This document shows positions 9,157-18,057 of a stretch of DNA of 64,000 bases, in pieces; within the stretch, counting starts at the first letter, position 1, and each line of letters starts with the position of its first letter. The stretch is from Rubripirellula lacrimiformis. Lineage in GTDB: Bacteria; Planctomycetota; Planctomycetia; Pirellulales; Pirellulaceae. The stretch covers positions 7,254,001 to 7,318,000 of the forward strand of contig NZ_CP036525.1 of assembly GCF_007741535.1 (NCBI RefSeq), read 5' to 3'. The notes below the pieces were generated by a model, which was given only the letters and a program-made list of their open reading frames with translations, searched no databases and was not told where the DNA came from. Position numbers and translations under genes: made by a program.

Positions 9157-10626
9157 TTACGCGATCAAATCATGCACGACTTGTGCGGGCCGATTGGCCG
9201 TGATGATTTGTTCTTGGTTGCCGTGGGGATAGATGACTTCGTCGTGGTTCAGCCCGAACAGATGCATCACGGTGGCTTGGAAGTCGTTGGGGGTGACTTT
9301 GTTTTCGATGACGTGATGTCCAAAGTCATCTGTTTTTCCGTAGGTCAAACCGCCGCGAACGCCGCCTCCGGCCATCCAAATGCTAAATCCCTGACCATTG
9401 TGATCGCGTCCTGCTTTCTCTGGCGATCCATGCTCTTGAGTCACCGGCAGCCGACCGATTTCGCCGCCCCAGTGCACCAAGGTCGAATCCAACATTCCTC
9501 GCTGACGAAGATCGGCTACCAATGCCGCCGTGGGCTGGTCGGTCTTTTGACAGATCGACGTCAATCCGGTTTTGATGCTGCTGTGATTGTCCCAAGGTTG
9601 GTTGCTGTGGAACAGCTGCACGAACCGAACACCGCGTTCGACCAACCGCCGAGCTAACAAACAACGCGTGCCATATTCACGCGTCTCTGGACGATCCAAG
9701 CCGTACATGGTGTGGGTAGCCGCGGTTTCTTGGGAAATGTCCAAGGCATCGGTCGCCGCGGTTTGCATGCGAGCGGCGAGTTCATAGCTGGCGATACGAG
9801 CCTCCAGATCCGATTCGCCTGGGTGGGACTCCAGATGTCGCTGATTCAGTTCCTGTAAGAAATCCAGATTTTGACGTTGAAATTTGCCTGCCAAATGCGG
9901 CGGCGGTTGCAGGTTAAAGATCCGTGGCTCTTTGGGCCGCAGCACGGTTCCTTGAAACATCGATGGCATGAACCCATTGCTCCAGTTGGTCGTGCCGTCG
10001 ACGGGCGGGCCGCCTGGATCCGCCAAGACCATGAACGCGGGCAGGTCTTGAGACTCACTGCCAAGCGCGTACGTCAACCATGAACCAAACGTCGGCCGCC
10101 CCAACACCGCCGGGATGCCACCATGAAAGTAACGGATCGAAACCTCGTGACCGTTCGCTCCGGTGTGCATGCTGCGAATCATGCAGATGTCATCGACGAC
10201 GCCCGCGGTGTGAGGCAACAGCTCTGACAGATCCATTCCACACTGGCCGTGTTTCTGGAATTGAAAGGGGCTGCCAAGTAGCTTTTTGCTGGCTTCATTG
10301 ACGAACGAAAACTGGATGTCGCCGGTGTAATCCGTTCCATCGTATTTCGTCAGTTCCGGTTTCGGATCGGTCAGGTCCATGTGCGATGGACCACCGTGTT
10401 GGAACAACGAGATCATCGCCTTCGCACGAGGCTCGAAGTGCGGCTTTCGTGGCAGCAGATCACTGGGAGGCAGCGTTTTGAGAACAGGCGGCTTTGCCGA
10501 CGCGGACTCTTGATCCAACATCCATTGCAACGCCAACGCCCCCACACCCATTCCGGTTTGTTGCAGGAATTGGCGGCGGGTATGGGGGACCTGAGGGGAA
10601 TCCATCGTCAGTCGCTCCGAAGTCAT
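9157..10626 (-). CDS. DUF1501 protein with Tat signal (alkaline-phosphatase-like fold)
   Basis: A 489-residue protein. The twin-arginine signal TRRQFLQQTGMGVGALALQWML lies near residue 16, so the protein is exported folded. Family landmarks run in order: [58 protein letters not shown] and GRDHNGQGFSIWMAGGG. DUF1501 proteins have an alkaline-phosphatase/sulfatase-like fold, but no reaction is established for them; in planctomycetes they nearly always accompany a PSCyt/DUF1549/DUF1553 protein. The start ATG overlaps the stop of the upstream cytochrome gene (ATGA at 10623-10626), which supports this start and indicates translational coupling. The usual GGEFGR appears as GGEIGR. Confidence 0.92.
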   Translation of the reverse strand: MTSERLTMDSPQVPHTRRQFLQQTGMGVGALALQWMLDQESASAKPPVLKTLPPSDLLPRKPHFEPRAKAMISLFQHGGPSHMDLTDPKPELTKYDGTDYTGDIQFSFVNEASKKLLGSPFQFQKHGQCGMDLSELLPHTAGVVDDICMIRSMHTGANGHEVSIRYFHGGIPAVLGRPTFGSWLTYALGSESQDLPAFMVLADPGGPPVDGTTNWSNGFMPSMFQGTVLRPKEPRIFNLQPPPHLAGKFQRQNLDFLQELNQRHLESHPGESDLEARIASYELAARMQTAATDALDISQETAATHTMYGLDRPETREYGTRCLLARRLVERGVRFVQLFHSNQPWDNHSSIKTGLTSICQKTDQPTAALVADLRQRGMLDSTLVHWGGEIGRLPVTQEHGSPEKAGRDHNGQGFSIWMAGGGVRGGLTYGKTDDFGHHVIENKVTPNDFQATVMHLFGLNHDEVIYPHGNQEQIITANRPAQVVHDLIA

Positions 10627-13600
10627 TCGATGTACAGAAATTCGTTGGAATTGAGCAGCATCTGGCAGAGATTGGCCAGAACTTGCTCGCCGCGAGATCG
10701 GCCTTCCGATGTGCCTTGGCGATCTCGAGTCATCAGCACCAATTGATCACGAGCAAACCGCAGCGACATTTCCAGTTCCGCTTCGCTGGCAGCGCGGGAC
10801 AAAACAATTTCCCATGCCGCATTGATTTGGCCCGGAAGCAACTTCAGATCCGATTCAGGCCCATGAAAATCAACCACCGAATCGTGAATGGCCGGCGTTG
10901 CATCGGATTCTGTGAACGTCAACTTGAGTGGCCAACTGAATGAGTCGGATGTTTCGTTGGCGATACAGTCGGTTACAAAGTCGATCGTTTCGCCAGCCCG
11001 AACGGCGAACGCAGCCACTGCGGTTTCCACGGTGCCATTTTGGATCCGCCAATCTCCCATCAAGCCGCTGGCAGAAACGACTCGGGATCGGACGCCATCG
11101 CCGTTGCCACTACCATGCTGCAGCGTTCCGGTGATGCTAAGCTGTCCGTCACCCGGTGCTGTCCAACGCCGGATCGCTGGGTGAGCGGGGTTTCCGGGAT
11201 GCCCACCGCTAGCGCTTAAAATGGTCCAGCCGAACTCAGCGTCCGGCGCAGTCGCACTCCCTTGCCATGATGTGCCCGTAAAGTGGGGCAGGTCGACGAA
11301 GTCGCGAATCACACCCGCCGCGTCGTCCACCGTGCCGGATCCGTAACGCCACGCGAGCGGTGGAATTTTGGGGAACCACGGTGCGAGAACCTCGTCACCC
11401 GTCGGATCCACTTGGGCAGCCCGCTTGATCGCCTGATCCGCGACGAGAGCAGCTTGTTCGAGAACGAAGGCCCCGTTCAGCATCATCAACGACTGGGGCG
11501 CGACGGTCGTCACGGATCGCACATCACAGTTGACGCCCATCACGGGTGCGTCGAACGTCTGCAATATGCCGACCGGTTGGCTCCGTCGGACTCGCGCGTA
11601 GATGCTGCGACGCGGTTGACTGGCATCCACGCGAACCTGTCCGGTTTCGTCTTCGGCCACAGCGACCGGAGCCCCGTATAGCGTCAGGTCAAGAGTTCCG
11701 GAAACGGCCAACATCGAATCGCGTAGGATCTCTGCATCAACGCGTTGCAGCGACTTTCGCCAATAGGTTCGGTTCTCGGCATCGATCGCTTCCCCATCAG
11801 GTCGACGCACAGAACTTTGCCGCCATGTCGTCGAGGTCAATATTTGTCGGTGCAGTCGTTTCAAGCTCCATCCATGATGGACGAAATCGCTGGCCAACCA
11901 ATCGAGCAATTCGGGATGCGAGGGTTGATCCCCCAACCGCCCAAATTCGCCCGGGGTCGCAACAATCCCGTGTCCGAAGTGGTGCATCCAAATCCGATTG
12001 ACGATGGCCCTAGCGGTCAACGGGTTGCTTTCCTGTGTCAACCATTTTGCGAATGCCAACCGTCGGCCCGTCGTCGGCAGTTGGGGATCATTGATCGGAA
12101 ACGTCACCCGAGCTCCCGCGGTCGAAGCGACGGTTAGGGCGCCCGGTTCGATGACTTGTTTAGGTTGATTGAAATCACCGCGATGAAACAAATGGCTGAT
12201 CGGGACATGGTTCGCAGGTTCTACGAACGCTTGGATGAACTGCTCGACAGGCTTTTGAGCTCGCAAATCTGCAATCTCAGCGTCGATCTTTTTCAATTCG
12301 GCTGCGGCATCGGGGCGATATTGGTACAGAACGCCCGGCGTGATGTTGATGCTGGGGTGATTGGCCAACAACTTGATTTGTTCAGCATCGCGTTTGTCCT
12401 TTGCCGTTTCATAAGCCGTCCGCAATTGAGAACGGAGTGGTTCTTCAAACTTCAACAGTTCTTGCTCAAACACCTCTTGGATAAACGCACTTTGCTGACT
12501 GGCACGCTCGGCCGCCACGTTGCTAACTTCGCTTTCGATTTTTGCTGACGCCGCGCGATCCTGTTCGGTGGCTAAAGAAACCAGTCTCGCAGCCGGCGGC
12601 TTCCAGGCCTGCCAATCCAAGGCGGGTTCAAAAACGGCTCGCAAGGAGAAATAGTCGGCGTGTGAGATAGGGTCGTAGCGGTGGTCGTGGCACTGGGCAC
12701 AATGAACGCTAGAACCAAGCAAAGTCGAGCAGACGATTTGCAGTGTGTCGGCGATCACTTTGTTGCGGGCTTCGGGACTGTTGTCACCACTGCCGGTGCC
12801 GTCGGCTGCCATTCGCAAAAAACCTGTGGCGGTCAACAGTTCAATCTGGCGTGGCGTCCAATCGTCCTGTTTAGGTCCGGCCAGTTCATCACCCGCAATC
12901 TGCTGGTGAATGAATTCGTCGAACGGTTTGTCTTCATTGAACGCTTTGGTCACATAATCGCGATAACGCCACGCCCACGCGCGGTTGCGGTCGGCTACCG
13001 TGTAGCCGTCGCTATCGGCATACCCCGCCGCGTCCAACCAGTGCCTGCCCCAACGTTCGCCATAGTGTGGCGAACGAAGCAATTGATCCACCAAGTTTTC
13101 AAACCATCGCGGGTCCGCGGTATGCAGCCAGGGTTCAATTTCCTGCTTTGTCGGTGGCAGTCCAACCAAGTCGTTGTAGGCGCGTTGGACCAGCGTGAAT
13201 CGATCTGCATCGTCCGAGAAAGTCAAACCAGCGGGCATCGCCGCAGCGATGAACGCATCGATCGGCGAGCGAATCGACGGACTGTTCACGTTGGCCGGAA
13301 TGGACACGTCCGCGATCGGTTGGTAAGCCCAGTAGTTGCGTTCTTCCTCGGTGATCGGAATGCCTGGTTCCAGTTGTTCGGGTTCGTCGCGCAGCGTTGC
13401 TGCCCCAGACCGAATCCACGCTTCCAAAACGGCGATCTTTTCATCCGCAACTCGCGCGTCGCCCGGTGGCATATCCCCGTCACGAACACGCTGGATCAAC
13501 AGACTAGCGTCAGGGTCGCCCGGAACCACTGTAGGTCCCGAATCGCCACCCGAAATCATGAAATGGACGAGGCGCAGGTCCAAGCCGCCCTCGAGTTCTT

Positions 13601-13763
13601 CCACCGCACCGTGGCAATCGAAGCAGTATTCACGAAGGATCGGGCGGATCTCGGTCTCGAAGTACCGTGAATCTGCCGCCCACCCCGATTCGCAGATCAG
13701 CACCAGCAGAACGCTGACGAGTGCAAAGCGATGCGGGCAGCGTGAAGCCAACCAAAGGTGCAT
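10623..13763 (-). CDS. planctomycete cytochrome protein (PSCyt1-DUF1549-DUF1553)
   Basis: A 1046-residue exported protein. The ATG at 13763 begins a signal peptide ending CESGWAA; an upstream TTG at 13898 is possible but falls inside the GCAACGAGCGATCA repeat. The first heme-type motif CFDCH lies at about residues 47-51, followed by GMPPGDA-like DGDMPPGDA. A second CxxCH (CAQCHDHRYDPI) lies in the DUF1549 region. DUF1553 follows and ends in LNSNEFLYIE. A beta-rich segment, about 170 residues, is inserted before that terminal motif. The protein is predicted to be a periplasmic c-type cytochrome-like partner of the DUF1501 protein it overlaps by 4 bp. The electron-transfer role is inferred from the CxxCH motifs only. 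Confidence 0.92.
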   Translation of the reverse strand: MHLWLASRCPHRFALVSVLLVLICESGWAADSRYFETEIRPILREYCFDCHGAVEELEGGLDLRLVHFMISGGDSGPTVVPGDPDASLLIQRVRDGDMPPGDARVADEKIAVLEAWIRSGAATLRDEPEQLEPGIPITEEERNYWAYQPIADVSIPANVNSPSIRSPIDAFIAAAMPAGLTFSDDADRFTLVQRAYNDLVGLPPTKQEIEPWLHTADPRWFENLVDQLLRSPHYGERWGRHWLDAAGYADSDGYTVADRNRAWAWRYRDYVTKAFNEDKPFDEFIHQQIAGDELAGPKQDDWTPRQIELLTATGFLRMAADGTGSGDNSPEARNKVIADTLQIVCSTLLGSSVHCAQCHDHRYDPISHADYFSLRAVFEPALDWQAWKPPAARLVSLATEQDRAASAKIESEVSNVAAERASQQSAFIQEVFEQELLKFEEPLRSQLRTAYETAKDKRDAEQIKLLANHPSINITPGVLYQYRPDAAAELKKIDAEIADLRAQKPVEQFIQAFVEPANHVPISHLFHRGDFNQPKQVIEPGALTVASTAGARVTFPINDPQLPTTGRRLAFAKWLTQESNPLTARAIVNRIWMHHFGHGIVATPGEFGRLGDQPSHPELLDWLASDFVHHGWSLKRLHRQILTSTTWRQSSVRRPDGEAIDAENRTYWRKSLQRVDAEILRDSMLAVSGTLDLTLYGAPVAVAEDETGQVRVDASQPRRSIYARVRRSQPVGILQTFDAPVMGVNCDVRSVTTVAPQSLMMLNGAFVLEQAALVADQAIKRAAQVDPTGDEVLAPWFPKIPPLAWRYGSGTVDDAAGVIRDFVDLPHFTGTSWQGSATAPDAEFGWTILSASGGHPGNPAHPAIRRWTAPGDGQLSITGTLQHGSGNGDGVRSRVVSASGLMGDWRIQNGTVETAVAAFAVRAGETIDFVTDCIANETSDSFSWPLKLTFTESDATPAIHDSVVDFHGPESDLKLLPGQINAAWEIVLSRAASEAELEMSLRFARDQLVLMTRDRQGTSEGRSRGEQVLANLCQMLLNSNEFLYIE

Positions 13764-14102
13764 GGCATCTAACCGATTCGTCGAGGCGGGATTTACGAGG
13801 CAGGTCGTTGAAGGCGGGGCTAATTCGGCAAGCGAACCAGATCGCATAGTATGACCTTCGCCGGCGCCAACATCAACGACTTTGCAACGAGCGATCAATC
13901 AGTGTCGTTTCTTTCTTCCCCCTCTCTCTAACTCTCACCCCCGCAAACCGCTGCGCGACGGAGGCGAGATGACTTGAATCGCGACACTGATTGATCGCTC
14001 GTTGCTTGGGCCAGTGCGGGAAACATTTGTCGTGGGTGGACGAGGGCGCGGATCCCGTTCGGATGCTTGGTGTGTGGCACAAACGGATGCAGCCGTGGCG
14101 GG
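13764..14102. other. gene-free stretch of 339 bp with long inverted repeat
   Basis: Lies between the cytochrome gene start and the deacetylase-like gene end. It breaks the otherwise tightly packed array and holds the 24-bp inverted repeat at 13884-14005. No coding frame is supported. Confidence 0.6.
13884..14005. repeat. perfect 24-bp inverted repeat containing GCAACGAGCGATCA
   Basis: Arms 13884-13907 and 13982-14005 are exact reverse complements over 24 bp, enclosing 74 bp that includes a pyrimidine-rich run (13909-13940). Each arm begins with the 14-bp motif found elsewhere in this window. There is no transposase and no obvious target duplication, so it could be a small non-autonomous element or a palindromic intergenic repeat. 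Confidence 0.8.
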
Positions 14103-15470
14103 TCACAGCGTCAGTGACCATTTGCCTGCTGGCGCGTCGACACTGATGATCAGGGCGTCGTCATCCTGGGTGAAGGTGTTGTCGCTTAGCTGCGTCGCGG
14201 TTGCGACCTGCCGCAACACTCGTTTGTCGTCCTTGTGGTGCAGCACCGGAGGCGACTTGATTGCCGCGGCATCCAATTCCAACGTGAATCGCGGGCAACT
14301 GAGCGGCGTTTCAATTTCCAATCGGTCAGGGCTGGGCCGCGCGATCGTGGCCATTTCCTTGACGGCCCAATAGCGAGCGATCTCGCTGACTTTCATCCAC
14401 AACGTTTGGTCACGGTAGCGGTCGGCAAGCGATACCACGATTCTCTTGAAAGTTTCGAAGCCCGACTTTTGACCGTTGCAGTACATGCCGGGCCAATGGC
14501 ACAACATCACCGCTGGTTCGCCGCGCTGAATCATTTCCACCATCCGACCCTGTGTGGCGTCGGCGTTGCAGTAGCGGTCCCCTTCGCTGTCCATGATCCC
14601 CTGCCAACCGCCGAACCAGTCCCCCGTGCCGGCCGGAACACTGACGGTAAGATTGTCGATCGTCTTGCTCGCTCCCACAAATTCCAACCGCGGTGCCGTC
14701 GATTCGGGGCCGCTGACCACGTATTTGAAGTAGTGCGGCAGTTCGACCGGGAACACGTCGCGGACCGCTTGGTGAACCGCCAAGGGCAGCGAATCCTTGA
14801 CTCGATTCCCAAAACCACCCGGCGTGGTAACGCCTTCGCAGGGCAAGCCACAGTTCTTTAAGATCTTCAGCGCGTAGGCCAGATAGCTTGCCAATTCGTC
14901 GACACTCTGGTCGATCTGCGGATACGAGTTCTCCATCGTGGCGGAGGAAGCCGTTGCCTTGGGACGCCCCGTTTTCAGGTCAATGACACGCGTGTGCGTA
15001 ATCATTTCCGGATGAATGTCCCAGTTGGGCAACATCAAATCGCGGACCAGTCCTAGGCTGGCGTCCAGCTGTTGCTTGGACCAGCCGGGGAGACCGCGAT
15101 CCAGCCATCCGACACAAGCCGGATAGGGCACGATGCTGTACTTGCCTTTGACCCCCTGTTGGGCGCACCATTCGCCAAACTCGCGGACAAAGTCGTCGGG
15201 AATTTCTCGCGGCCAATCTTTCCACGGTTGCTTGTATTCGTCGCGGTCGGGCCAAGCTTCGGCGAACTGAGGCGTACAGAAGTGGCCCATGTTCACCAAG
15301 CACGTCGAGTCGTCGATGATGAACGACAGCGGCACCCGCCCGAGCGGATTGACGATCCGCACACCGCTGGCCAGTGATTGCTGGGCGTGCAACGTGTTAA
15401 CGCACGCACCGGCGATGGTCGCGCCGGTAGCCTGCATGAAAGTTCGGCGAGGCAGGTCAAAGGAGTTCAT
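14103..15470 (-). CDS. Tat-exported protein resembling polysaccharide deacetylases
   Basis: A 455-residue protein. The N-terminus LPRRTFMQATGATIAGACVNTLHA is a twin-arginine-type signal. After it, VPLSFIIDDST resembles the first (Asp-containing) motif of NodB-type deacetylases, and HPEMITHT at about residue 165 could supply metal-binding His residues. VKGKYSIVPYP fits a barrel strand of that fold. I cannot assign all catalytic residues, so the enzymatic call is tentative. It sits 53 bp downstream of the NHL gene in the co-directional array and may belong to the same transcription unit. A carbohydrate deacetylase would suit an array for polymer breakdown, but that is inference. Confidence 0.65.
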   Translation of the reverse strand: MNSFDLPRRTFMQATGATIAGACVNTLHAQQSLASGVRIVNPLGRVPLSFIIDDSTCLVNMGHFCTPQFAEAWPDRDEYKQPWKDWPREIPDDFVREFGEWCAQQGVKGKYSIVPYPACVGWLDRGLPGWSKQQLDASLGLVRDLMLPNWDIHPEMITHTRVIDLKTGRPKATASSATMENSYPQIDQSVDELASYLAYALKILKNCGLPCEGVTTPGGFGNRVKDSLPLAVHQAVRDVFPVELPHYFKYVVSGPESTAPRLEFVGASKTIDNLTVSVPAGTGDWFGGWQGIMDSEGDRYCNADATQGRMVEMIQRGEPAVMLCHWPGMYCNGQKSGFETFKRIVVSLADRYRDQTLWMKVSEIARYWAVKEMATIARPSPDRLEIETPLSCPRFTLELDAAAIKSPPVLHHKDDKRVLRQVATATQLSDNTFTQDDDALIISVDAPAGKWSLTL

Positions 15471-15512
15471 GATCAGAGAAACCTGTGAATGGGGAGGGGT
15501 TTCCTCATCTTA

Positions 15513-15526
15513 GCAACGAGCGATCA
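15513..15526 (+). repeat. dispersed motif GCAACGAGCGATCA, copy at an ORF end
   Basis: Exact 14-bp copy. Its last three bases, read on the minus strand, form the TGA stop of the NHL gene at 15524-15526, so the repeat reaches into the coding end. Confidence 0.6.
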
Positions 15527-16582
15527 TGGCAGGGGCATCTTTAGAATTCGGTGATGGTAACTATCAGCAATGAATAGCTCGCCACCGCGAACGGTGACTC
15601 CGTGAGGCCGCTGAAGTTTGAAGTCACCACGACCAAGCACCGTTGTCAAAGTCTTTGCTTGCGGATCGTATTTTCGAATCATGTGATTCCTATCATCGGC
15701 GATGTAAACATGGCCCGCTTTGTCGATGGCTAAGTGCTTCGGTTCCGCCAACTGGGCTTCCAACGCGATGCCGTCTTTCCAGCCGGACTTTCCCGTCCCT
15801 GCGACCGTTTCGATGATGCCCGACGGGCGGACGACTCGCAGGGCATTCCCATTGCGTTCGACAATGTACAGGTTGCCCGCATCGTCCATCGCTGCCGCGC
15901 GCGGATCAACGAGCGGCGATTCGATCGCCAACTGCCCGTCTTGGGGAACCCCGACCTTTCCGTTCCCCGCGACCGTCGTGACGGTGTTGGATCGCAAATC
16001 GATCAACCGAATGCGATGGTTCGCTAAATCGGCGACCAACAGTGCCGTGCCATCGGGAGTCAGCGCGACACTCATGACGACATTGAATTGTGCTTGGTCC
16101 GCCGCCCCACCATCTCCCGAAAACCCACGGGTACCCGAACCCGCAAAGGTAGACACATTGCCGCTAGACGCATCAATCCGCCGCACGACGTGATTGTTGT
16201 GATCCGACAGCAGGACATCACCGGCCGACGTGACCGCCAGGTTATGAATGTCGTTGAAGGTAGCCTGTGTTGCCGGGCCACCATCGCCTTCGTACCCGTT
16301 CTTGCCCAAACCGGCGACCAATTGCAGGTTGCCGGAGCCCTGCAAACGCAGCACACGGCCACCGACATACTCGGCGATCAGCATGTTCCCCTGCGGATCA
16401 AAGTCGACCCCAAAAGGAATATTCAACGGCCCACTGGTTACGTCATGAGGCGACGGCGTAGGGTCCCCAACCAGCACCGTCACATCCTGGGCAGCCAACG
16501 ATGCGACCGACACGAAAACCAACACCAGCGACGGAACAACATTGCGCACAGAATAGCCCTTTCGAAATACCAGTCGTCTCAT
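15524..16582 (-). CDS. exported NHL-repeat beta-propeller protein
   Basis: A 352-residue protein with a signal peptide (hydrophobic residues about 16-31, ending SLAAQ). At least five NHL repeats are visible, each with a pattern such as GVDFDPQGNMLIAEYVGGRVLRL and a following GxGxxGFSGDGGAA loop; the last blade includes HLAIDKAGHVYIADDRNHMIRKYD. NHL propellers bind protein or carbohydrate ligands, or act as scaffold; the specific partner is unknown. It lies 30 bp after the DUF1501 gene at 16613 and is probably co-transcribed. Its stop codon lies within a copy of the GCAACGAGCGATCA repeat. Confidence 0.88.
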   Translation of the reverse strand: MRRLVFRKGYSVRNVVPSLVLVFVSVASLAAQDVTVLVGDPTPSPHDVTSGPLNIPFGVDFDPQGNMLIAEYVGGRVLRLQGSGNLQLVAGLGKNGYEGDGGPATQATFNDIHNLAVTSAGDVLLSDHNNHVVRRIDASSGNVSTFAGSGTRGFSGDGGAADQAQFNVVMSVALTPDGTALLVADLANHRIRLIDLRSNTVTTVAGNGKVGVPQDGQLAIESPLVDPRAAAMDDAGNLYIVERNGNALRVVRPSGIIETVAGTGKSGWKDGIALEAQLAEPKHLAIDKAGHVYIADDRNHMIRKYDPQAKTLTTVLGRGDFKLQRPHGVTVRGGELFIADSYHHRILKMPLP

Positions 16583-16612
16583 TCCAATTCTTCTCGTTCG
16601 ATACCAGTTCGG

Positions 16613-17923
16613 TTATCCAGCACTATCGAAGAGCGCGGCAATCGGCTGGCCTTGGTCAATGATAGGAACCGGGCGATCGCCGGCAAAAAGGTTCTTGCGG
16701 TAGTCCACTCCCGTCGCCGCACAAATCGTCGCGAAGAAATCGGGAACGCTGACCGGATCCGCAACAATCTTCTTGGCGGCTTCATCCGTTTGGCCCCACG
16801 CGCCGCGATGCGACAAGCCGCCACCGGCCAGCACACAACTGAAGGTCGATCCCTGGTGGCCACGTCCGCCGCCGCTATCGAACCCGGCCGGTCGTCCGAA
16901 TTCCGTTGTGATCACGATCAGCGTCTTGTCTAGCAACTTTTTCTGTTCCAGGTCGCTGATCAGCGTAGCCACCGCGGTATCCATTTCCTGGATCAGTTTG
17001 TGTTGATTGACGATCCCGCTGTTATGAACGTCCCAACCCGCTCCGTTTAGAAAATTCAGGTTGTGACTGACTTCGATAAACCGCACACCACGCTCGACCA
17101 GTCGACGGCTCAGCAAACAGCGTTGACCAAACTCGCCACCGTAGCGATTCCGCAAATCATCCGATTCACCGTCAAGGTGAAAGACGCGGTTGAAGTCGGG
17201 GCCGCTGAGTTTCAAACTTTGTTCGATCGCAGCATCGTAGTCCAACAATTCGGCAACCTTCGTCGGCGGGGCATTCTTCCGCAGTGTCGCAAGGAATTGC
17301 TCGCGGCGGCTTTGACGCTGCGGCAAAATCCCATCGGGCCGCGATAGCCCCGCCGGACCTCGTCCCGTTTCGGTCAAATACAGATACCCATGCTTGGCTC
17401 CCAAAAAACCGGGACCGCGCGTCACGTTGGGATAGCCAATCAGAACATAGGGCGGAGCCGTATCATTCATGGGGCCACGTTGGTGGGCGATCAACGACCC
17501 CAGCGACGGATACGTCACCGTCCCACTGATCGCGCGGCCGGTGTGCATGCGGTTGGTCGCCGCAGCATGTTCGTCGATCACATTGTGGTTCACCGATCGC
17601 ACCGCAGTGACGCGGTCCATCACCTTGGCCATCTGGCCCAGATGCTCGCAGACCTGCACTCCGTCGACAGCTGTATCGATCGCATCGTAATAGGATCCCG
17701 GCTTCTTCGTTTTGGGATCGCCTTTGGCTTTCGGGTCAAACGTATCGATCTGTCCCATCCCGCCGCCCAACCAGATCGAAATGACGTGCTCGGCTTTTCC
17801 CTGAACGAACGGCCCGCTAGACGATGCTGATGCAGGGTTGGTTAGCAAACAGCCGGCCGCCGCCGAGATCCCCATCAAACTTTCGCGACGGGTGAATCGA
17901 CCACGTGTATTTTGAATGTTCAT
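16613..17923 (-). CDS. DUF1501 protein, divergent subtype
   Basis: A 436-residue protein with a Tat-like signal ([24 protein letters not shown]). Family landmarks are present but altered: the usual GGPSHxD reads [14 protein letters not shown], and the GGEFGR region reads [38 protein letters not shown] and [16 protein letters not shown] are typical. Replacement of the His in GGPSH by Gln suggests a distinct active-site type or a different role within the family. It is paired with the LamG-cytochrome gene upstream, across 134 bp, and is followed closely by the NHL gene. Confidence 0.9.
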   Translation of the reverse strand: MNIQNTRGRFTRRESLMGISAAAGCLLTNPASASSSGPFVQGKAEHVISIWLGGGMGQIDTFDPKAKGDPKTKKPGSYYDAIDTAVDGVQVCEHLGQMAKVMDRVTAVRSVNHNVIDEHAAATNRMHTGRAISGTVTYPSLGSLIAHQRGPMNDTAPPYVLIGYPNVTRGPGFLGAKHGYLYLTETGRGPAGLSRPDGILPQRQSRREQFLATLRKNAPPTKVAELLDYDAAIEQSLKLSGPDFNRVFHLDGESDDLRNRYGGEFGQRCLLSRRLVERGVRFIEVSHNLNFLNGAGWDVHNSGIVNQHKLIQEMDTAVATLISDLEQKKLLDKTLIVITTEFGRPAGFDSGGGRGHQGSTFSCVLAGGGLSHRGAWGQTDEAAKKIVADPVSVPDFFATICAATGVDYRKNLFAGDRPVPIIDQGQPIAALFDSAG

Positions 17924-18057
17924 AGGAAGGGTTTTCCAAAGTCAAGGATTGTGTTTCGGGGGAACGATGAAAGCGAAGCGTCGGTGAGGGGGCAGCCTTT
18001 TGAAAGCAGGCTCGAACGCCTTCTTTCCCCCCACGCGCACCGCATGGCTTGCCGACA

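Noticed and set aside
12681-13670. Long plus-strand open frame opposite the DUF1553 cytochrome gene
   Set aside because: Antisense to a strongly supported gene, with Arg/Gln/Val-rich low-information sequence and no recognisable domain. It is a by-product of high GC content.
13884-14005. Insertion-sequence remnant
   Set aside because: The arms are perfect inverted repeats but the 74 bp between them has no coding remnant and no target duplication was seen. Reported as a palindromic repeat instead.
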